64,000 nt of DNA from Alteromonas aquimaris (GTDB lineage Bacteria > Pseudomonadota > Gammaproteobacteria > Enterobacterales > Alteromonadaceae): assembly GCF_026183695.1 (NCBI RefSeq), contig NZ_JAPFRD010000011.1, positions 532,796-596,795 of the forward strand. Reading direction: 5' to 3'. Below, piece by piece: positions 45,358-54,076 of this stretch. Under the pieces are notes generated by a model that saw nothing but the letters and a program-made list of their open reading frames with translations, was not told the DNA's origin and did not search any database. The first letter of the stretch is position 1. Every line of letters begins with the position of its first letter. The position numbers and the translations under genes are program-made.

Positions 45358-45911
45358 ACCCAGTACTCAAGTGAGGTGAACAAAGCCCGCAAAGCGCGAC
45401 TTAGCTCGGGGGTGGAGTAACAGGTGTAGATAAAGCCTAAGGCCAGCGCAGGCGCATAGGGTACCGAAATGGCGCCTAGTTCATCCGCATCAGGTTTAAA
45501 ATATGTGCGAATGATCAGGCAGTGGTAATAGCGTTTAAACGTTTTGGCTACGCCACTCACACCTGTTTTAAAAGCACCGAAAAGAATCGCCAGCACACTG
45601 CCAAAAATAATACCCCAGACCAGGGTAAGAAAGGTGGGCAGGGTACCCATAATGGCCCCGACGGCCATCATCAGTTTAACGTCGCCGGCGCCAATCAGGC
45701 GAAACGCAAATAGGGGAAACATAATTACCAGTACGCCGAAACCGGTGGCAAACGCGATAGCAGCCTGCAGTGCTCCGAACAATACAAAGTTGGCGAAGAT
45801 GCCAATGCAGAAAAATAGTAAAGTTAACCAGTTAGGAATCGTAAATGCGCGAAAATCCCACCATACCGCGATGGCAAAAAGGAATAATGTAATGAGGGTG
45901 AGCGTTAGCAT
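45354..45911 (-). CDS. tadV: Prepilin peptidase TadV (CpaA)
   Basis: Inner-membrane aspartic peptidase (A24 type) that cleaves Flp prepilin and the TadE-like pseudopilins. The 185-residue protein has about five hydrophobic segments. The two catalytic aspartates are D19 (AVWWDFRAFTIPN) and D77 in the GAGD motif. It lacks the N-terminal methylase domain of PilD, as usual in TadV. Its RBS (AAAGGGA) lies just after the hairpin that follows flp. Confidence 0.92.
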   Translation of the reverse strand: MLTLTLITLFLFAIAVWWDFRAFTIPNWLTLLFFCIGIFANFVLFGALQAAIAFATGFGVLVIMFPLFAFRLIGAGDVKLMMAVGAIMGTLPTFLTLVWGIIFGSVLAILFGAFKTGVSGVAKTFKRYYHCLIIRTYFKPDADELGAISVPYAPALALGFIYTCYSTPELSRALRALFTSLEYWV

Positions 45912-45929
45912 GTTTATTCCCTTTAAAAT

Positions 45930-45947
45930 AGGGGGGGAATCCCCCCT
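45930..45947 (-). terminator. GC-rich hairpin between flp and tadV (possible attenuator)
   Basis: A 7-bp stem, AGGGGGG (45930-45936) with CCCCCCT (45941-45947), 4-nt loop. On the minus strand it is followed by TATTTTAAAGGG, which includes the tadV RBS. It lies 19 bp beyond the flp stop codon. This could partly stop transcription or protect the flp mRNA end, so that pilin is made in excess. Confidence 0.6.
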
Positions 45948-45966
45948 GTTCGCTAGTACATTAATT

Positions 45967-46203
45967 CTATGGCGTAGTGGTTGTACCGCCTGGAGCTACA
46001 CAGTCACCCGCACCTGCGGTAGACGCAGTACCGTTGACCGCTTCGCACAAGTCATCGATACGAGCTTCGGCAGAATCACCTAAGGTGATGAACGCGGTGA
46101 CCATGCCACCTACCACCAAACCACCGGCGATGGCATATTCCACCGCAGTTAAACCGGACTCATCCTCGATGAACTCCTGTAACAAACAAGTTAGTTTTTT
46201 CAT
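45967..46203 (-). CDS. flp: Flp-type major pilin
   Basis: Prepilin of 78 residues. The Flp motif is exact: cleavage after G17 in EDESG, giving a mature N-terminus LTAVEYAIAGG with Glu at +5 and Tyr at +6, followed by a single hydrophobic helix. The C-terminal 30 residues hold two Cys and a Gly/Thr-rich tail, longer than in the smallest Flp pilins. AGAGGA lies upstream of the ATG. It is the first gene of the Tad operon, with a 131-bp intergenic region before it. Confidence 0.95.
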   Translation of the reverse strand: MKKLTCLLQEFIEDESGLTAVEYAIAGGLVVGGMVTAFITLGDSAEARIDDLCEAVNGTASTAGAGDCVAPGGTTTTP

Positions 46204-46334
46204 TCCAATATCCTCTAATGTAAAAGATTACTCGCCAGCCAATCCTGCTAGTCGCAGCAACGTGATTAGTTGGTAGAGGGAGAATAGAAGAGAAGTCACG
46301 CATAAGGCTTATACCTAATTGCGAAGGCTTGCCG

Positions 46335-47750
46335 TTATATGCGTTTTTTATCCATTGCTTGCGTAAAGCTGGTACCTAATTGCGTGGCGTCTAATTGATA
46401 GATATCGGGATACCAGACGAGTTGGTCGCGTTCGGCGCGCACGGTCTGATAATTAATATACACGGCCAGCGGCGCAGGCAGTTTAACGGTGCGAGTTGCC
46501 GACACGGGGCGCTGCGCGAAACTGCTTAGTAAGGTTTCGGCCAGTTTATCGGCCTCCAGCAGGCGAATACAGCCGTGACTGAGGGCGCGCTGGGAGTGGT
46601 CAAACAAATGCTTTACCGGGGTATCATGTAAATAAATCGCCTGATTGTTGGCAATGTTAAAGCGCCAGCGCCCCAGGGCGTTAGCTTCACCCGGGCCCTG
46701 CTCGAGACGGTAATCCCGTAATTGTTGCGCAAGTGGCAGGGTGCGCTGATTAAGAGGCATTACGTCGTCGCGGTTAGTGCGACTGCGCCAGTAAAAGCGC
46801 TGAGAACTAAGGCGAAGCGGGTAGTCAGTCAGCTGTCGTTGCAGCTCCTTATTAATGATGCTTGCTGGCGGTCGCCACACGGGGTTGGCGGTCACCGAGT
46901 CAATTTGGGTGAGCATAATGGGTGTCGGCGTAGTGGGGTGGCCGACGATCACCGGCATACTCAATTGTTCCCGCTGATGGTGATGATACGATAGCCGGTA
47001 AGCGGGAATATTTACCATGATATAGTGCGCTGGTGGGTGGGAGGGCAGCGATAACCAGCGTTGTAAATTTAACTGCAATAATCGCAGGCGCTGGGCCGGT
47101 GACCGCGTCAGCATGGTGCGTGTGGCTGCATCTATTTTTCCGCTGGCAACGAGCTGATGACGGCGTTGAAAGCGTTTTAACGCTGTTACCACGGCGGGCG
47201 AAAAGTCGTAGTAGGCTGGCTGATACGATGAGGTGAAGTCACCCAGCTGCCTGAGCATAAAAACGAGCTTGTTTACTTCTTTATGCCGTTGCCCTAAACG
47301 TGGCATAAACTGCGGATCCAGTTTGGGCCAGGGCTGGTAGCTAAGGGTGCGCATACGGGCAATGTGTTGTCTTAATTGGCTCACCTGAGCAAATTTGGGG
47401 AGTTGCGCATCAATCAGTGCGGCTAGACGCTGTTCCCAAAAGGCCTGCTGAATTTGCTCTTCACTTAACGCGGGTTGCAAAAGTTGATGATTAATCGCCA
47501 CGGCACTGATCTCAATCAAGGCTTTGGTAAGCAGCGTGGCGGTTTTATCCTGTTGGGCGAGCTGGTCAGCACTTAGCTCCGCTGAATCCAGGTATCCTAA
47601 GTCGGCCAGCAGACTCACCAGCTCTACGGCTGAGTTGGTTAACTGATTGTCAACAAACCATAGGTTTTTATGCGTAAACGTAAAAGGTTCTGCCAAGCCG
47701 TGGCCGCTGAACCACAACAGACACCCGCAAAGCAAACTTCTACCGCGCAT
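46335..47750 (-). CDS. L,D-transpeptidase (YcbB/LdtD-like)
   Basis: Exported murein enzyme of 471 residues that would form 3-3 cross-links in peptidoglycan. A signal peptide ends near GHGLAEP. A putative peptidoglycan-binding helix region lies at about 180-210 (AVVTALKRFQRRHQLVASGK). The YkuD catalytic domain is C-terminal, with IYLHDTP and SHGCIRL (H392, C394). The order SP-PGB-YkuD is that of YcbB. It begins 3 bp after the AraC-type gene and 131 bp before flp, all on one strand. Confidence 0.9.
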   Translation of the reverse strand: MRGRSLLCGCLLWFSGHGLAEPFTFTHKNLWFVDNQLTNSAVELVSLLADLGYLDSAELSADQLAQQDKTATLLTKALIEISAVAINHQLLQPALSEEQIQQAFWEQRLAALIDAQLPKFAQVSQLRQHIARMRTLSYQPWPKLDPQFMPRLGQRHKEVNKLVFMLRQLGDFTSSYQPAYYDFSPAVVTALKRFQRRHQLVASGKIDAATRTMLTRSPAQRLRLLQLNLQRWLSLPSHPPAHYIMVNIPAYRLSYHHHQREQLSMPVIVGHPTTPTPIMLTQIDSVTANPVWRPPASIINKELQRQLTDYPLRLSSQRFYWRSRTNRDDVMPLNQRTLPLAQQLRDYRLEQGPGEANALGRWRFNIANNQAIYLHDTPVKHLFDHSQRALSHGCIRLLEADKLAETLLSSFAQRPVSATRTVKLPAPLAVYINYQTVRAERDQLVWYPDIYQLDATQLGTSFTQAMDKKRI

Positions 47751-47753
47751 TGT

Positions 47754-48686
47754 CTAACCTATGCTGTGCAGCTGCGTACGCTCTACCGGCACCCGTTGAC
47801 GTGCTGTGGCCTGCATAGCGGGTAAGATATTCAGGCGCAAATTCTGATAGCGTTTATACACATCGTTGAGCACAAATTCCCGGCACCCTTCCATATATGC
47901 ACGTGGGGTGAGGCCAAACTGTTCTTTAAAACTCCGGCAAAAGTGTGACGGGCTGGAAAATCCCAGCGCAAACCCCACAGAGGTAATATTGGATTTGGGA
48001 TTGTCCAGTAGCATTTCAGCCGCTTCGAGGCGGCGACAGGTAAGGTATTGGCGAAAACATAAGCCGCAAATATCTTTAAACAGGTGACTTACCCGGCTGG
48101 GGCTTAAATTGAGCTCGTTAGCCACTCTGGCCAGCGTTAGTTTGGCGCAGAAATGTTCTTCAATCAGTTGAATAATTTCTTCAATATTAATTGAATTTTG
48201 CGCCGAACAGCCCAGCTCCAGTTGCTGTATCTTTGTGATATGCCTGGTGTCGTGAGACGGGGCCAGGCGCGGCAGAATAGAGTCCTGTAAACGTATACAA
48301 TCTTGCGGATAACAAGGCAGTAATACGACATCATCCACATGCAACCGCAGCAGTTCGCACAAACTGGGCAGGGTAAGATGCTGCGCGATGACGACTAAAA
48401 ACCGACACCCTTTGGTTTTCAGTGAATCAATGTTATACGCATGTTTTGAATTCAGATTTGACATGACATACGCCACCAGTTCAGGCGCGGGCTGGTCGTT
48501 CAGGGTGAACTGGGAAAACGCCGCGGTGCTGACAGGCAATACGTTGTCAAGCGATGAACATACTTCCTTCATCAGTGCGGGTTGCGTTCCAGTGAGCACC
48601 AGACACGGTTGTTCAGAGTACATGACGCGATTCATCCTTTGATTACTCAGCGGTGACTCCATTGCAAATGCTACGCATTTTTTCAC
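47754..48686 (-). CDS. AraC-family regulator with receiver-like N-terminus
   Basis: Transcription factor of about 310 residues. The C-terminal AraC HTH pair (about 170-275) is clear: LTLARVANELNLSPSRVSHLF and SNITSVGFALGFSSPSHFCR, then FKEQFGLTPRAYM. Residues 25-140 have the alternating strand pattern of a response-regulator receiver (CRFLVVIAQ, VDDVVLLPCY), but I see no proper phospho-Asp site, so it may be a pseudo-receiver. The start is uncertain: GTG 48686, ATG 48662 and ATG 48635 all fit. Its location just before the transpeptidase and Tad genes suggests it controls them. Confidence 0.8.
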   Translation of the reverse strand: MKKCVAFAMESPLSNQRMNRVMYSEQPCLVLTGTQPALMKEVCSSLDNVLPVSTAAFSQFTLNDQPAPELVAYVMSNLNSKHAYNIDSLKTKGCRFLVVIAQHLTLPSLCELLRLHVDDVVLLPCYPQDCIRLQDSILPRLAPSHDTRHITKIQQLELGCSAQNSINIEEIIQLIEEHFCAKLTLARVANELNLSPSRVSHLFKDICGLCFRQYLTCRRLEAAEMLLDNPKSNITSVGFALGFSSPSHFCRSFKEQFGLTPRAYMEGCREFVLNDVYKRYQNLRLNILPAMQATARQRVPVERTQLHSIG

Positions 48687-49160
48687 TGAGTATATTGTTT
48701 ATTTTGTATTGTCTTTGTTATGCCGCGGAGGGAACGTAAAAAATCGACCGACCACGGTGGAAATTTTTCTTGCTGATAACATTTAGTTGATAAACGCAGG
48801 AACTGTCAAATTATAAATAAATTAAATCTAATAAAGTAGATGAATAAGTTTGGTGGTCAAACCACTGAAACTGCGGAGTGGAGGTATCTCATTGATATGT
48901 ATGCTTTATTATGGGGTTGTGAGTGCTTACTTTCCGTTTCGGTGTCCGTATGCGGTTATTTAAGTTATTGATAATAAACTGACTTTTATTCATAAAATGA
49001 ATGGGATCCACGATAAATGAAAAAAGTTTAATAAAGTGGCGTGATCTGATTTATCTATTTTACATTTTCATCTGCTTAAAGTAGCTTTTTAAAACCGTGC
49101 TCAGCTAAAATGGGTGGGTAGAAACCGGGTAATGTTGATTAGTTAAAGGATACCGATGCA
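48687..49160. other. Intergenic region, 474 bp
   Basis: AT-rich DNA between two divergent genes. It contains a GTGGT-CAA-ACCAC hairpin near 48853-48865, then a strong GGAGG (48880-48884) ahead of a 24-codon frame starting at 48897. That frame is hydrophobic and has three Cys residues, but its RBS spacing (12 bp) is long and it is not called. The rest shows no gene, terminator or repeat that I can support; promoters for both flanking genes must lie here. Confidence 0.4.
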
Positions 49161-50468
49161 GTGATGTGGATGCGAGGCTTGGCGTTGTTATTATTCAGCA
49201 TTATCGTCTTTATTGCTGGGTTTGCAGTTCTCGCGATAGACAGCGAACCCTCTGTTAATGTGGACGTTTCCGAACAGATCCGTAACGCGGATGAGGTAAA
49301 AAACCTTTTACGCCAGATCAGCGACTCATTACAAAAACGCACCCGTGAACAACAAATTGATGTATCTGAGGAGCAATTATTAAGTATCGTCGGTCTGCTT
49401 CAACGCGCGAAGCCCGCTTTTCATGGGGATATCGCGGTGACAGAAGCGCGCACCTTGATTGCAGCCAGCGTGAAATTACCCATTAATCTAGCCTCCCTGT
49501 ATATCAATGTCGAAATAGAGGTATTACCTGCGGCGGGCTTAGATGTGGGGTATGTCAAAGTGGGCAGTTTGTACCTGGCGGGCAGTGCGGCGGTGTTTTT
49601 GGTTGAAAGTATTGTCAATAAATGGACAGATAGCCAGATTGCAACCCAAGCCAGACAACAAATTACCCAGGTAAATATGACCGACGAGAAGGTGGTGGTT
49701 CACTTAAAGCCACTAGAGGCATTTCTTAATTATTTAAATGAACTGCAAAGTGGGATCAGTCCGGATACCAATGATGAGCTGAAAGAACTTACCGCCTATT
49801 ATTTACGCTATGCTTCTTATCAGGATATTGCACTGAGCAACGAGCCTCAGTTGCTGGTGGATTATTTACGCGCGGTGTTCAGACGTGCCGCCCAACGCAG
49901 TGAACCGGACTCGGTAGTGCTGCATAACAAAGCTGCCATCCTGGGCCTGGCCATTTTTATCGGCCATCATCGTATCGCCAATTTTGTTGGCGATGTGCAC
50001 CCCGACGCCCAACGCGCATTGAAGCCCGCTGCTCCCGCTTTGTTAGGAGGACGCAACGATTTGGCGCGACACTTCATTATTTCCGCCGCCCTGAAGGTTT
50101 TAAGCGAACAAGGGGTGTCGCTGGCAATCGGCGAATTTAAAGAATTAATGGATCGCGCGATGGGCGGAAGCGGCTATAGTTTTGTCGATTTAATGGCCGA
50201 TATGGCGGGAGTGAAATTTGCCAATATTGCCACCGAACCGTCCACCGCTACCCAACTGCAGGAAATTATTGCCGACATTGCGGATGATAAAATGCTGCTT
50301 CCATCCTATGAGGCGTTGCCTGAAGGACTCAGCAAGAAGCAATTTGAAGCACAGTACCAGCGCGTAGACAGTGAAGCGTATCGCAAACGCGTTAACGAAA
50401 TCGAGCGTCGGCTCGCTGAATTGTCACTGTACCAGTTAGATCCCGATTTCTCATTTTCGCAGCGTTGA
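49161..50468 (+). CDS. Conserved membrane-anchored protein of unknown function, 435 aa
   Basis: A single N-terminal hydrophobic segment (residues 5-27, ALLLFSIIVFIAGFAVLAI) is followed by a long soluble region that would lie in the periplasm. The N-terminal third (about 30-190) shows coiled-coil and amphipathic strand patterns. The C-terminal half has a distinctive GGRNDLARHFIISAAL (from residue 296) and a later VDLMADMAGVKFA. I do not know a named family. The start is GTG 49161 or ATG 49164, with AAAGGA upstream. Its last 18 bp overlap the convergent gene at 50451. Confidence 0.7.
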   Translation: MMWMRGLALLLFSIIVFIAGFAVLAIDSEPSVNVDVSEQIRNADEVKNLLRQISDSLQKRTREQQIDVSEEQLLSIVGLLQRAKPAFHGDIAVTEARTLIAASVKLPINLASLYINVEIEVLPAAGLDVGYVKVGSLYLAGSAAVFLVESIVNKWTDSQIATQARQQITQVNMTDEKVVVHLKPLEAFLNYLNELQSGISPDTNDELKELTAYYLRYASYQDIALSNEPQLLVDYLRAVFRRAAQRSEPDSVVLHNKAAILGLAIFIGHHRIANFVGDVHPDAQRALKPAAPALLGGRNDLARHFIISAALKVLSEQGVSLAIGEFKELMDRAMGGSGYSFVDLMADMAGVKFANIATEPSTATQLQEIIADIADDKMLLPSYEALPEGLSKKQFEAQYQRVDSEAYRKRVNEIERRLAELSLYQLDPDFSFSQR

Positions 50469-50762
50469 CTGAAACTGGTTGATGGTGGTCAGTAACTGTT
50501 CAATTTTTTGTACCAATGGAGGGAGCTGCTGCTTAATCGTTTCTTCATCTTTTTGTTGCAGCGTTGTCCACTCATTAGCCACTTCTTCTACATAGGGGCC
50601 AAAACGTTTCGCCTGCGTGGTAAAGCCACTTTGCGCGGGGAAAATCGCCTGAAACTTACCTTTTTGTTCACGTTGCAGCGCTTCCAGCGCAGTATCTGCG
50701 TCTATGGCTTTGCGATATAAAACTTGCAGGGTTTCCTGCAGGGCATGACTGATATTTTGCAT
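50451..50762 (-). CDS. Hypothetical helical protein, about 103 aa
   Basis: Soluble protein that is nearly all helix (ALQETLQVLYRKAIDADTAL) with no membrane segment or Cys. The ATG at 50762 is chosen because GGAG lies upstream, though 12 bp away; the longer open frame reaches 50840. No family is recognised. It overlaps the 3' end of the 435-aa gene by 18 bp in convergent orientation. Confidence 0.5.
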   Translation of the reverse strand: MQNISHALQETLQVLYRKAIDADTALEALQREQKGKFQAIFPAQSGFTTQAKRFGPYVEEVANEWTTLQQKDEETIKQQLPPLVQKIEQLLTTINQFQSTLRK

Positions 50763-50821
50763 AGGGTATCTATTCTCCAATAAAAACGGCGGCATAGTAG
50801 CGTAATTACTGCTGTCTCTCC

Positions 50822-50878
50822 ACTGCTGAGACACGCTCAATCCTCCACCACGATGCGGTACGCCCTCTGCTCAGCAGT
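50822..50878. repeat. Separated inverted repeat
   Basis: ACTGCTGAG (50822-50830) is the exact reverse complement of CTCAGCAGT (50870-50878), with a 39-nt interval. It lies upstream of the 103-aa gene on the minus strand, and about 110 bp before the sigma-28-like promoter on the plus strand. Confidence 0.4.
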
Positions 50879-50986
50879 AGTGAAAAACATTTCATCTACC
50901 TAATTTACCTGAAATGGGCAGCCTTCCTGAAAGTCCTAAGTCTCTGTCTCTGAGCTGATTAACCTTCAATGGGGTGTGCTCTAAAC

Positions 50987-51013
50987 TAAAGATCAGCTGC
51001 AGGGAGTCGATAA
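50987..51013 (+). promoter_or_regulatory. Sigma-28 (FliA)-type promoter
   Basis: TAAAGATC (50987-50994), an 11-bp spacer and GTCGATAA (51006-51013). The FliA consensus is TAAAGTTT-N11-GCCGATAA, so five of five core -35 bases and seven of eight -10 bases match at the exact spacing. It lies 57 bp before the start codon of the YjfB-type gene, a family annotated as putative motility proteins. Confidence 0.75.
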
Positions 51014-51070
51014 AGATAAAAGCGGGTAATCCTGCTCGCTTTTGTAATGCTTAAGCAAAGAGGAAATGGT

Positions 51071-51262
51071 ATGGATCTACAAGGTGTAAGTGCCTCGGGA
51101 ACCGGTGCGGCGCTTGAGTTGGCATCTCTTAAAATGGCTAAAAACCAGCAAAAACAAGAGGGTCAGGCGACGCTTCAACTACTGGAGTCTTCAGCAGTTG
51201 ACGTACCTAAATCTTCATCCGCAAATCCAGCCGTAGGGGCCAACATTAATACCTACGCGTGA
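51071..51262 (+). CDS. YjfB-family putative motility protein, 63 aa
   Basis: Small soluble protein with the YjfB pattern: MDLQGVSASGTGAALELASL, then KMAKNQQKQEGQATLQLLES and a C-terminal NPAVGANINTYA. The family is found near or under control of flagellar genes but has no defined activity. GAGGA lies six to seven bases before the ATG at 51071; an upstream ATG (51047) is less likely. It is placed behind a FliA-type promoter and is monocistronic. Confidence 0.75.
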   Translation: MDLQGVSASGTGAALELASLKMAKNQQKQEGQATLQLLESSAVDVPKSSSANPAVGANINTYA

Positions 51263-51269
51263 TTTGAAA

Positions 51270-51284
51270 CTGGTGAAAGACCAG
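51270..51284. terminator. Short hairpin between convergent genes
   Basis: CTGGT-GAAAG-ACCAG, a 5-bp stem with a stable-type loop, in the 25-bp gap between the YjfB-type gene and epmB. There is no U run, so terminator function is uncertain. Confidence 0.35.
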
Positions 51285-51287
51285 AGA

Positions 51288-52313
51288 TTACGGATGTAAA
51301 TGCAAGTCCATAGGCGTTTTGCCAGGCTGGCCTCCAATTTCTCGTACGAGTTTTGGGACCAGAAAACCTGGCTGGCGCTTTATCAATTCTGCCATCAGCT
51401 TTCTCGCCTCGTTATCACTCACCGCATAGTGTGCGGCCCCCTGGACTTTATCTAACAGGTGTAAGTAATAAGGTAATACACCCGCAGCAAACAATGCTTC
51501 ATGCAGGTTTTCAAGTACGTCGGCGTTGTCGTTAATTCCCTTGAGTAAAACGGCTTGGTTTAATAGGGTCACACCGGCTTGTTTCAGGATTAACAATTTA
51601 TCTTTTAACAATGCACTCACTTCGTTGGGATGATTGGCGTGGATCACCAGTATTTTTTGCAGCGGAGACTGCGTGAACCAGTTAACAAAGTCACTATCTA
51701 CTCTATTCGGAATAACCACGGGAAGCCGTGTGTGAATGCGTAAGCGTCTGATGTGAGTAATCTGTGCTATTTGCTCTGCCATCCAGGCTAACTGACTGTC
51801 CTTTGCCATTAGCGGATCACCACCCGAGAAAATAACTTCGTTAATCTCTGTATGACTTATTAAGTAAGTGAGTACTTGCTCAAAGTCGCGTCTATTGATG
51901 GCATTGTCACTGTAAGGGAAGTGGCGACGGAAACAATAGCGACAGTTGACCGCGCATCCGCCACGTACAATTAACAGCACACGACTGCGGTATTTGTGCA
52001 GGATCCCCTGACCCGCAGTATCGTGTTCCAGCAGGGGATCGTCACTGAATCCCTCGCTCAAGGTGAATTCCTGCGCCATGGGAAAAACTTGATTCAACAA
52101 GGGATCGCCAGGGTCCTGTGGCTTCATCAGCGCGGCAAAAGAGCGCGGCACGCGCATAGGAAAAAGCCGACGTGCTTCAATATGCGCCGCGTAATCCTCG
52201 ACTGGAAGATTCAGATAGCGGAGTAACTCCACCGGATCGGTAAAGCTGCTGGCTAACTCTTTTTGCCAGTTATGCTCTACACTGGCAATAATTTTAGGTA
52301 TTATTTGCGCCAC
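51288..52313 (-). CDS. epmB: EF-P beta-lysylation protein EpmB (lysine 2,3-aminomutase-like)
   Basis: Radical-SAM, PLP-dependent enzyme that converts L-alpha-lysine to (R)-beta-lysine, used to modify elongation factor P. The 4Fe-4S cysteines are C120, C124 and C127 in [14 protein letters not shown]. The PLP lysine is likely K321 in [11 protein letters not shown]. Length is 341, as in E. coli (342). It is divergent from efp with 35 bp between starts. Confidence 0.95.
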   Translation of the reverse strand: MAQIIPKIIASVEHNWQKELASSFTDPVELLRYLNLPVEDYAAHIEARRLFPMRVPRSFAALMKPQDPGDPLLNQVFPMAQEFTLSEGFSDDPLLEHDTAGQGILHKYRSRVLLIVRGGCAVNCRYCFRRHFPYSDNAINRRDFEQVLTYLISHTEINEVIFSGGDPLMAKDSQLAWMAEQIAQITHIRRLRIHTRLPVVIPNRVDSDFVNWFTQSPLQKILVIHANHPNEVSALLKDKLLILKQAGVTLLNQAVLLKGINDNADVLENLHEALFAAGVLPYYLHLLDKVQGAAHYAVSDNEARKLMAELIKRQPGFLVPKLVREIGGQPGKTPMDLHLHP

Positions 52314-52348
52314 TAACTTTTTACACCTTTTATTCTGTCAGAGGAAAT

Positions 52349-52918
52349 ATGGCTAATTACAGTACAAACGAGTTCAAGGGCGGCCTGAAAATTATGTTAG
52401 ACGGCGAACCTTGTAATATCCTTGAAAATGAATATGTCAAACCAGGCAAGGGCCAGGCCTTTAACCGCGTTAGAATTCGTAAGCTTATTTCCGGCAAAGT
52501 GCTGGAAAAAACCTTTCGTTCCGGTGAAACGGTTGAAGGTGCCGATGTACTCGACACTGAACTGGCTTACCTGTACACAGACGGTGAATTCTACCACTTT
52601 ATGAATAATGAAACATTCGAACAAATCGCTGCAGACGAAAAAGCGGTGGGGGATAATGTTAAGTGGTTAAAAGAAAATGATATTTGTACAATTACGCTAT
52701 GGAATGGTACGCCGATTACCGTGACTCCGCCTAACTTTGTCGAGTTAGAGATAACTGAAACGGACCCTGGACTCAAAGGTGACACCGCCGGTACTGGAGG
52801 CAAACCTGCTACGTTAAGCACTGGCGCCGTGGTTCGCGTACCTTTGTTTGTGCAGACCGGTGAAGTCATCAAAGTAGATACCCGTTCTGGGGAATATGTT
52901 TCGCGCGCACAAAAGTAG
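52349..52918 (+). CDS. efp: Elongation factor P
   Basis: Translation factor that rescues ribosomes stalled at consecutive prolines. The product has 189 residues. The modification site is K34 in [11 protein letters not shown], the lysine that EpmA beta-lysylates. Three beta-barrel domains are expected, with the domain III block [22 protein letters not shown] precedes the ATG. It is followed by epmA after a 42-bp gap. Confidence 0.97.
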   Translation: MANYSTNEFKGGLKIMLDGEPCNILENEYVKPGKGQAFNRVRIRKLISGKVLEKTFRSGETVEGADVLDTELAYLYTDGEFYHFMNNETFEQIAADEKAVGDNVKWLKENDICTITLWNGTPITVTPPNFVELEITETDPGLKGDTAGTGGKPATLSTGAVVRVPLFVQTGEVIKVDTRSGEYVSRAQK

Positions 52919-52960
52919 GCATTAATCGCGTCAGTGCCTCACTGGCGCGGGTCTGATCTT

Positions 52961-53932
52961 ATGCACCAAACCTGGCATCCAACCGCTTCAGCCGCCAATA
53001 TCAGAGCGCGCGCGGACCTATTGCAGTCAATCCGGCGCTTTTTTGCGCAACGTGAAGTGATGGAAGTAGAAACCCCTCTGCTTTCTCACGGTAGCGTGAC
53101 CGATATTCACCTGAGCGCTTTTTCCACTCAATTTGCGCATGCCTCAGATGGTAAAGTAAAAACATTATACCTGCAGACGTCACCCGAATATGCGATGAAA
53201 CGCTTGCTGTGCGCGCAGATTGGGGCATGTTATCAAATTAGCAAAGCGTTTCGCCATGAAGCGGAAGGCCGCTGGCACAATCCCGAATTCACTATGCTTG
53301 AATGGTATCGTCCGGGGTTTGACCATCATCAGCTTATGGATGAAATGGATGAGCTACTGCAGCTCACGCTGGAAGTGGAAGGTGCTCAGCGTAAGAGTTA
53401 CCAGCAGGTTTTTGAGGAAGTATTAACGATTGATCCGCTTTGCGCTTCGGATAACACCCTGCGACGAGCGTTAAGCGAACACGATATCGATATTCATGGC
53501 GACGCCCCATTAGACAGAGATGCCATGTTGCAGTTGTTATTCAGTTTCAGAATTGAACCTGTTATTGGCCAGAATGTACCGTGTTTCGTTTATGGATTTC
53601 CAGCCAGCCAGGCTGCACTAGCCAAATTAAACGAGCAAGACCCGCGGACTGCTGATCGTTTTGAGGTGTACTTTAAGGGAGTGGAACTGGCCAATGGCTT
53701 TAATGAACTCAGCGACGCTCGCGAGCAACGGTTACGCTTCAACAATGACATTGAACAACGAGCAGCCTTGCAGCTACCGCCAGTAGAACACGATGAGCGT
53801 TTTTTACAGGCACTTGAACACGGCCTGCCCCAGTGTGCTGGGGTGGCGCTTGGCGTAGACCGTCTGCTGATGCTTAAAACGCAATCCGATCATATCAATC
53901 AAGTGATCAGTTTTCCCATTTGCCGTGCATAA
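52961..53932 (+). CDS. epmA: EF-P-(R)-beta-lysine ligase EpmA (PoxA/GenX)
   Basis: Class II lysyl-tRNA-synthetase paralogue lacking the anticodon-binding domain; it attaches beta-lysine to K34 of EF-P. Motif 1 is near VMEVETPLLS, motif 2 RHEAEGRWHNPEFTMLEWYR and motif 3 GVALGVDRLLML. The ATG at 52961 (323 residues) matches the E. coli N-terminus (325); a GTG at 52934 would add nine residues. With epmB and efp it forms a compact modification cluster; epmC is not in the window. Confidence 0.95.
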   Translation: MHQTWHPTASAANIRARADLLQSIRRFFAQREVMEVETPLLSHGSVTDIHLSAFSTQFAHASDGKVKTLYLQTSPEYAMKRLLCAQIGACYQISKAFRHEAEGRWHNPEFTMLEWYRPGFDHHQLMDEMDELLQLTLEVEGAQRKSYQQVFEEVLTIDPLCASDNTLRRALSEHDIDIHGDAPLDRDAMLQLLFSFRIEPVIGQNVPCFVYGFPASQAALAKLNEQDPRTADRFEVYFKGVELANGFNELSDAREQRLRFNNDIEQRAALQLPPVEHDERFLQALEHGLPQCAGVALGVDRLLMLKTQSDHINQVISFPICRA

Positions 53933-54076
53933 CCCTTTTCTGTGTCAGCATAATGCTGTATGCCTGGTTTCAGGTGGCAGGGTTTACCGATTGAAAAGGA
54001 TGATGTTAAGCGAGGTAGTAGTGTTTTATTCTGTGCAGCTTATCTCAAGTTTGAACATAGTCAGTAAAGTGAACGC

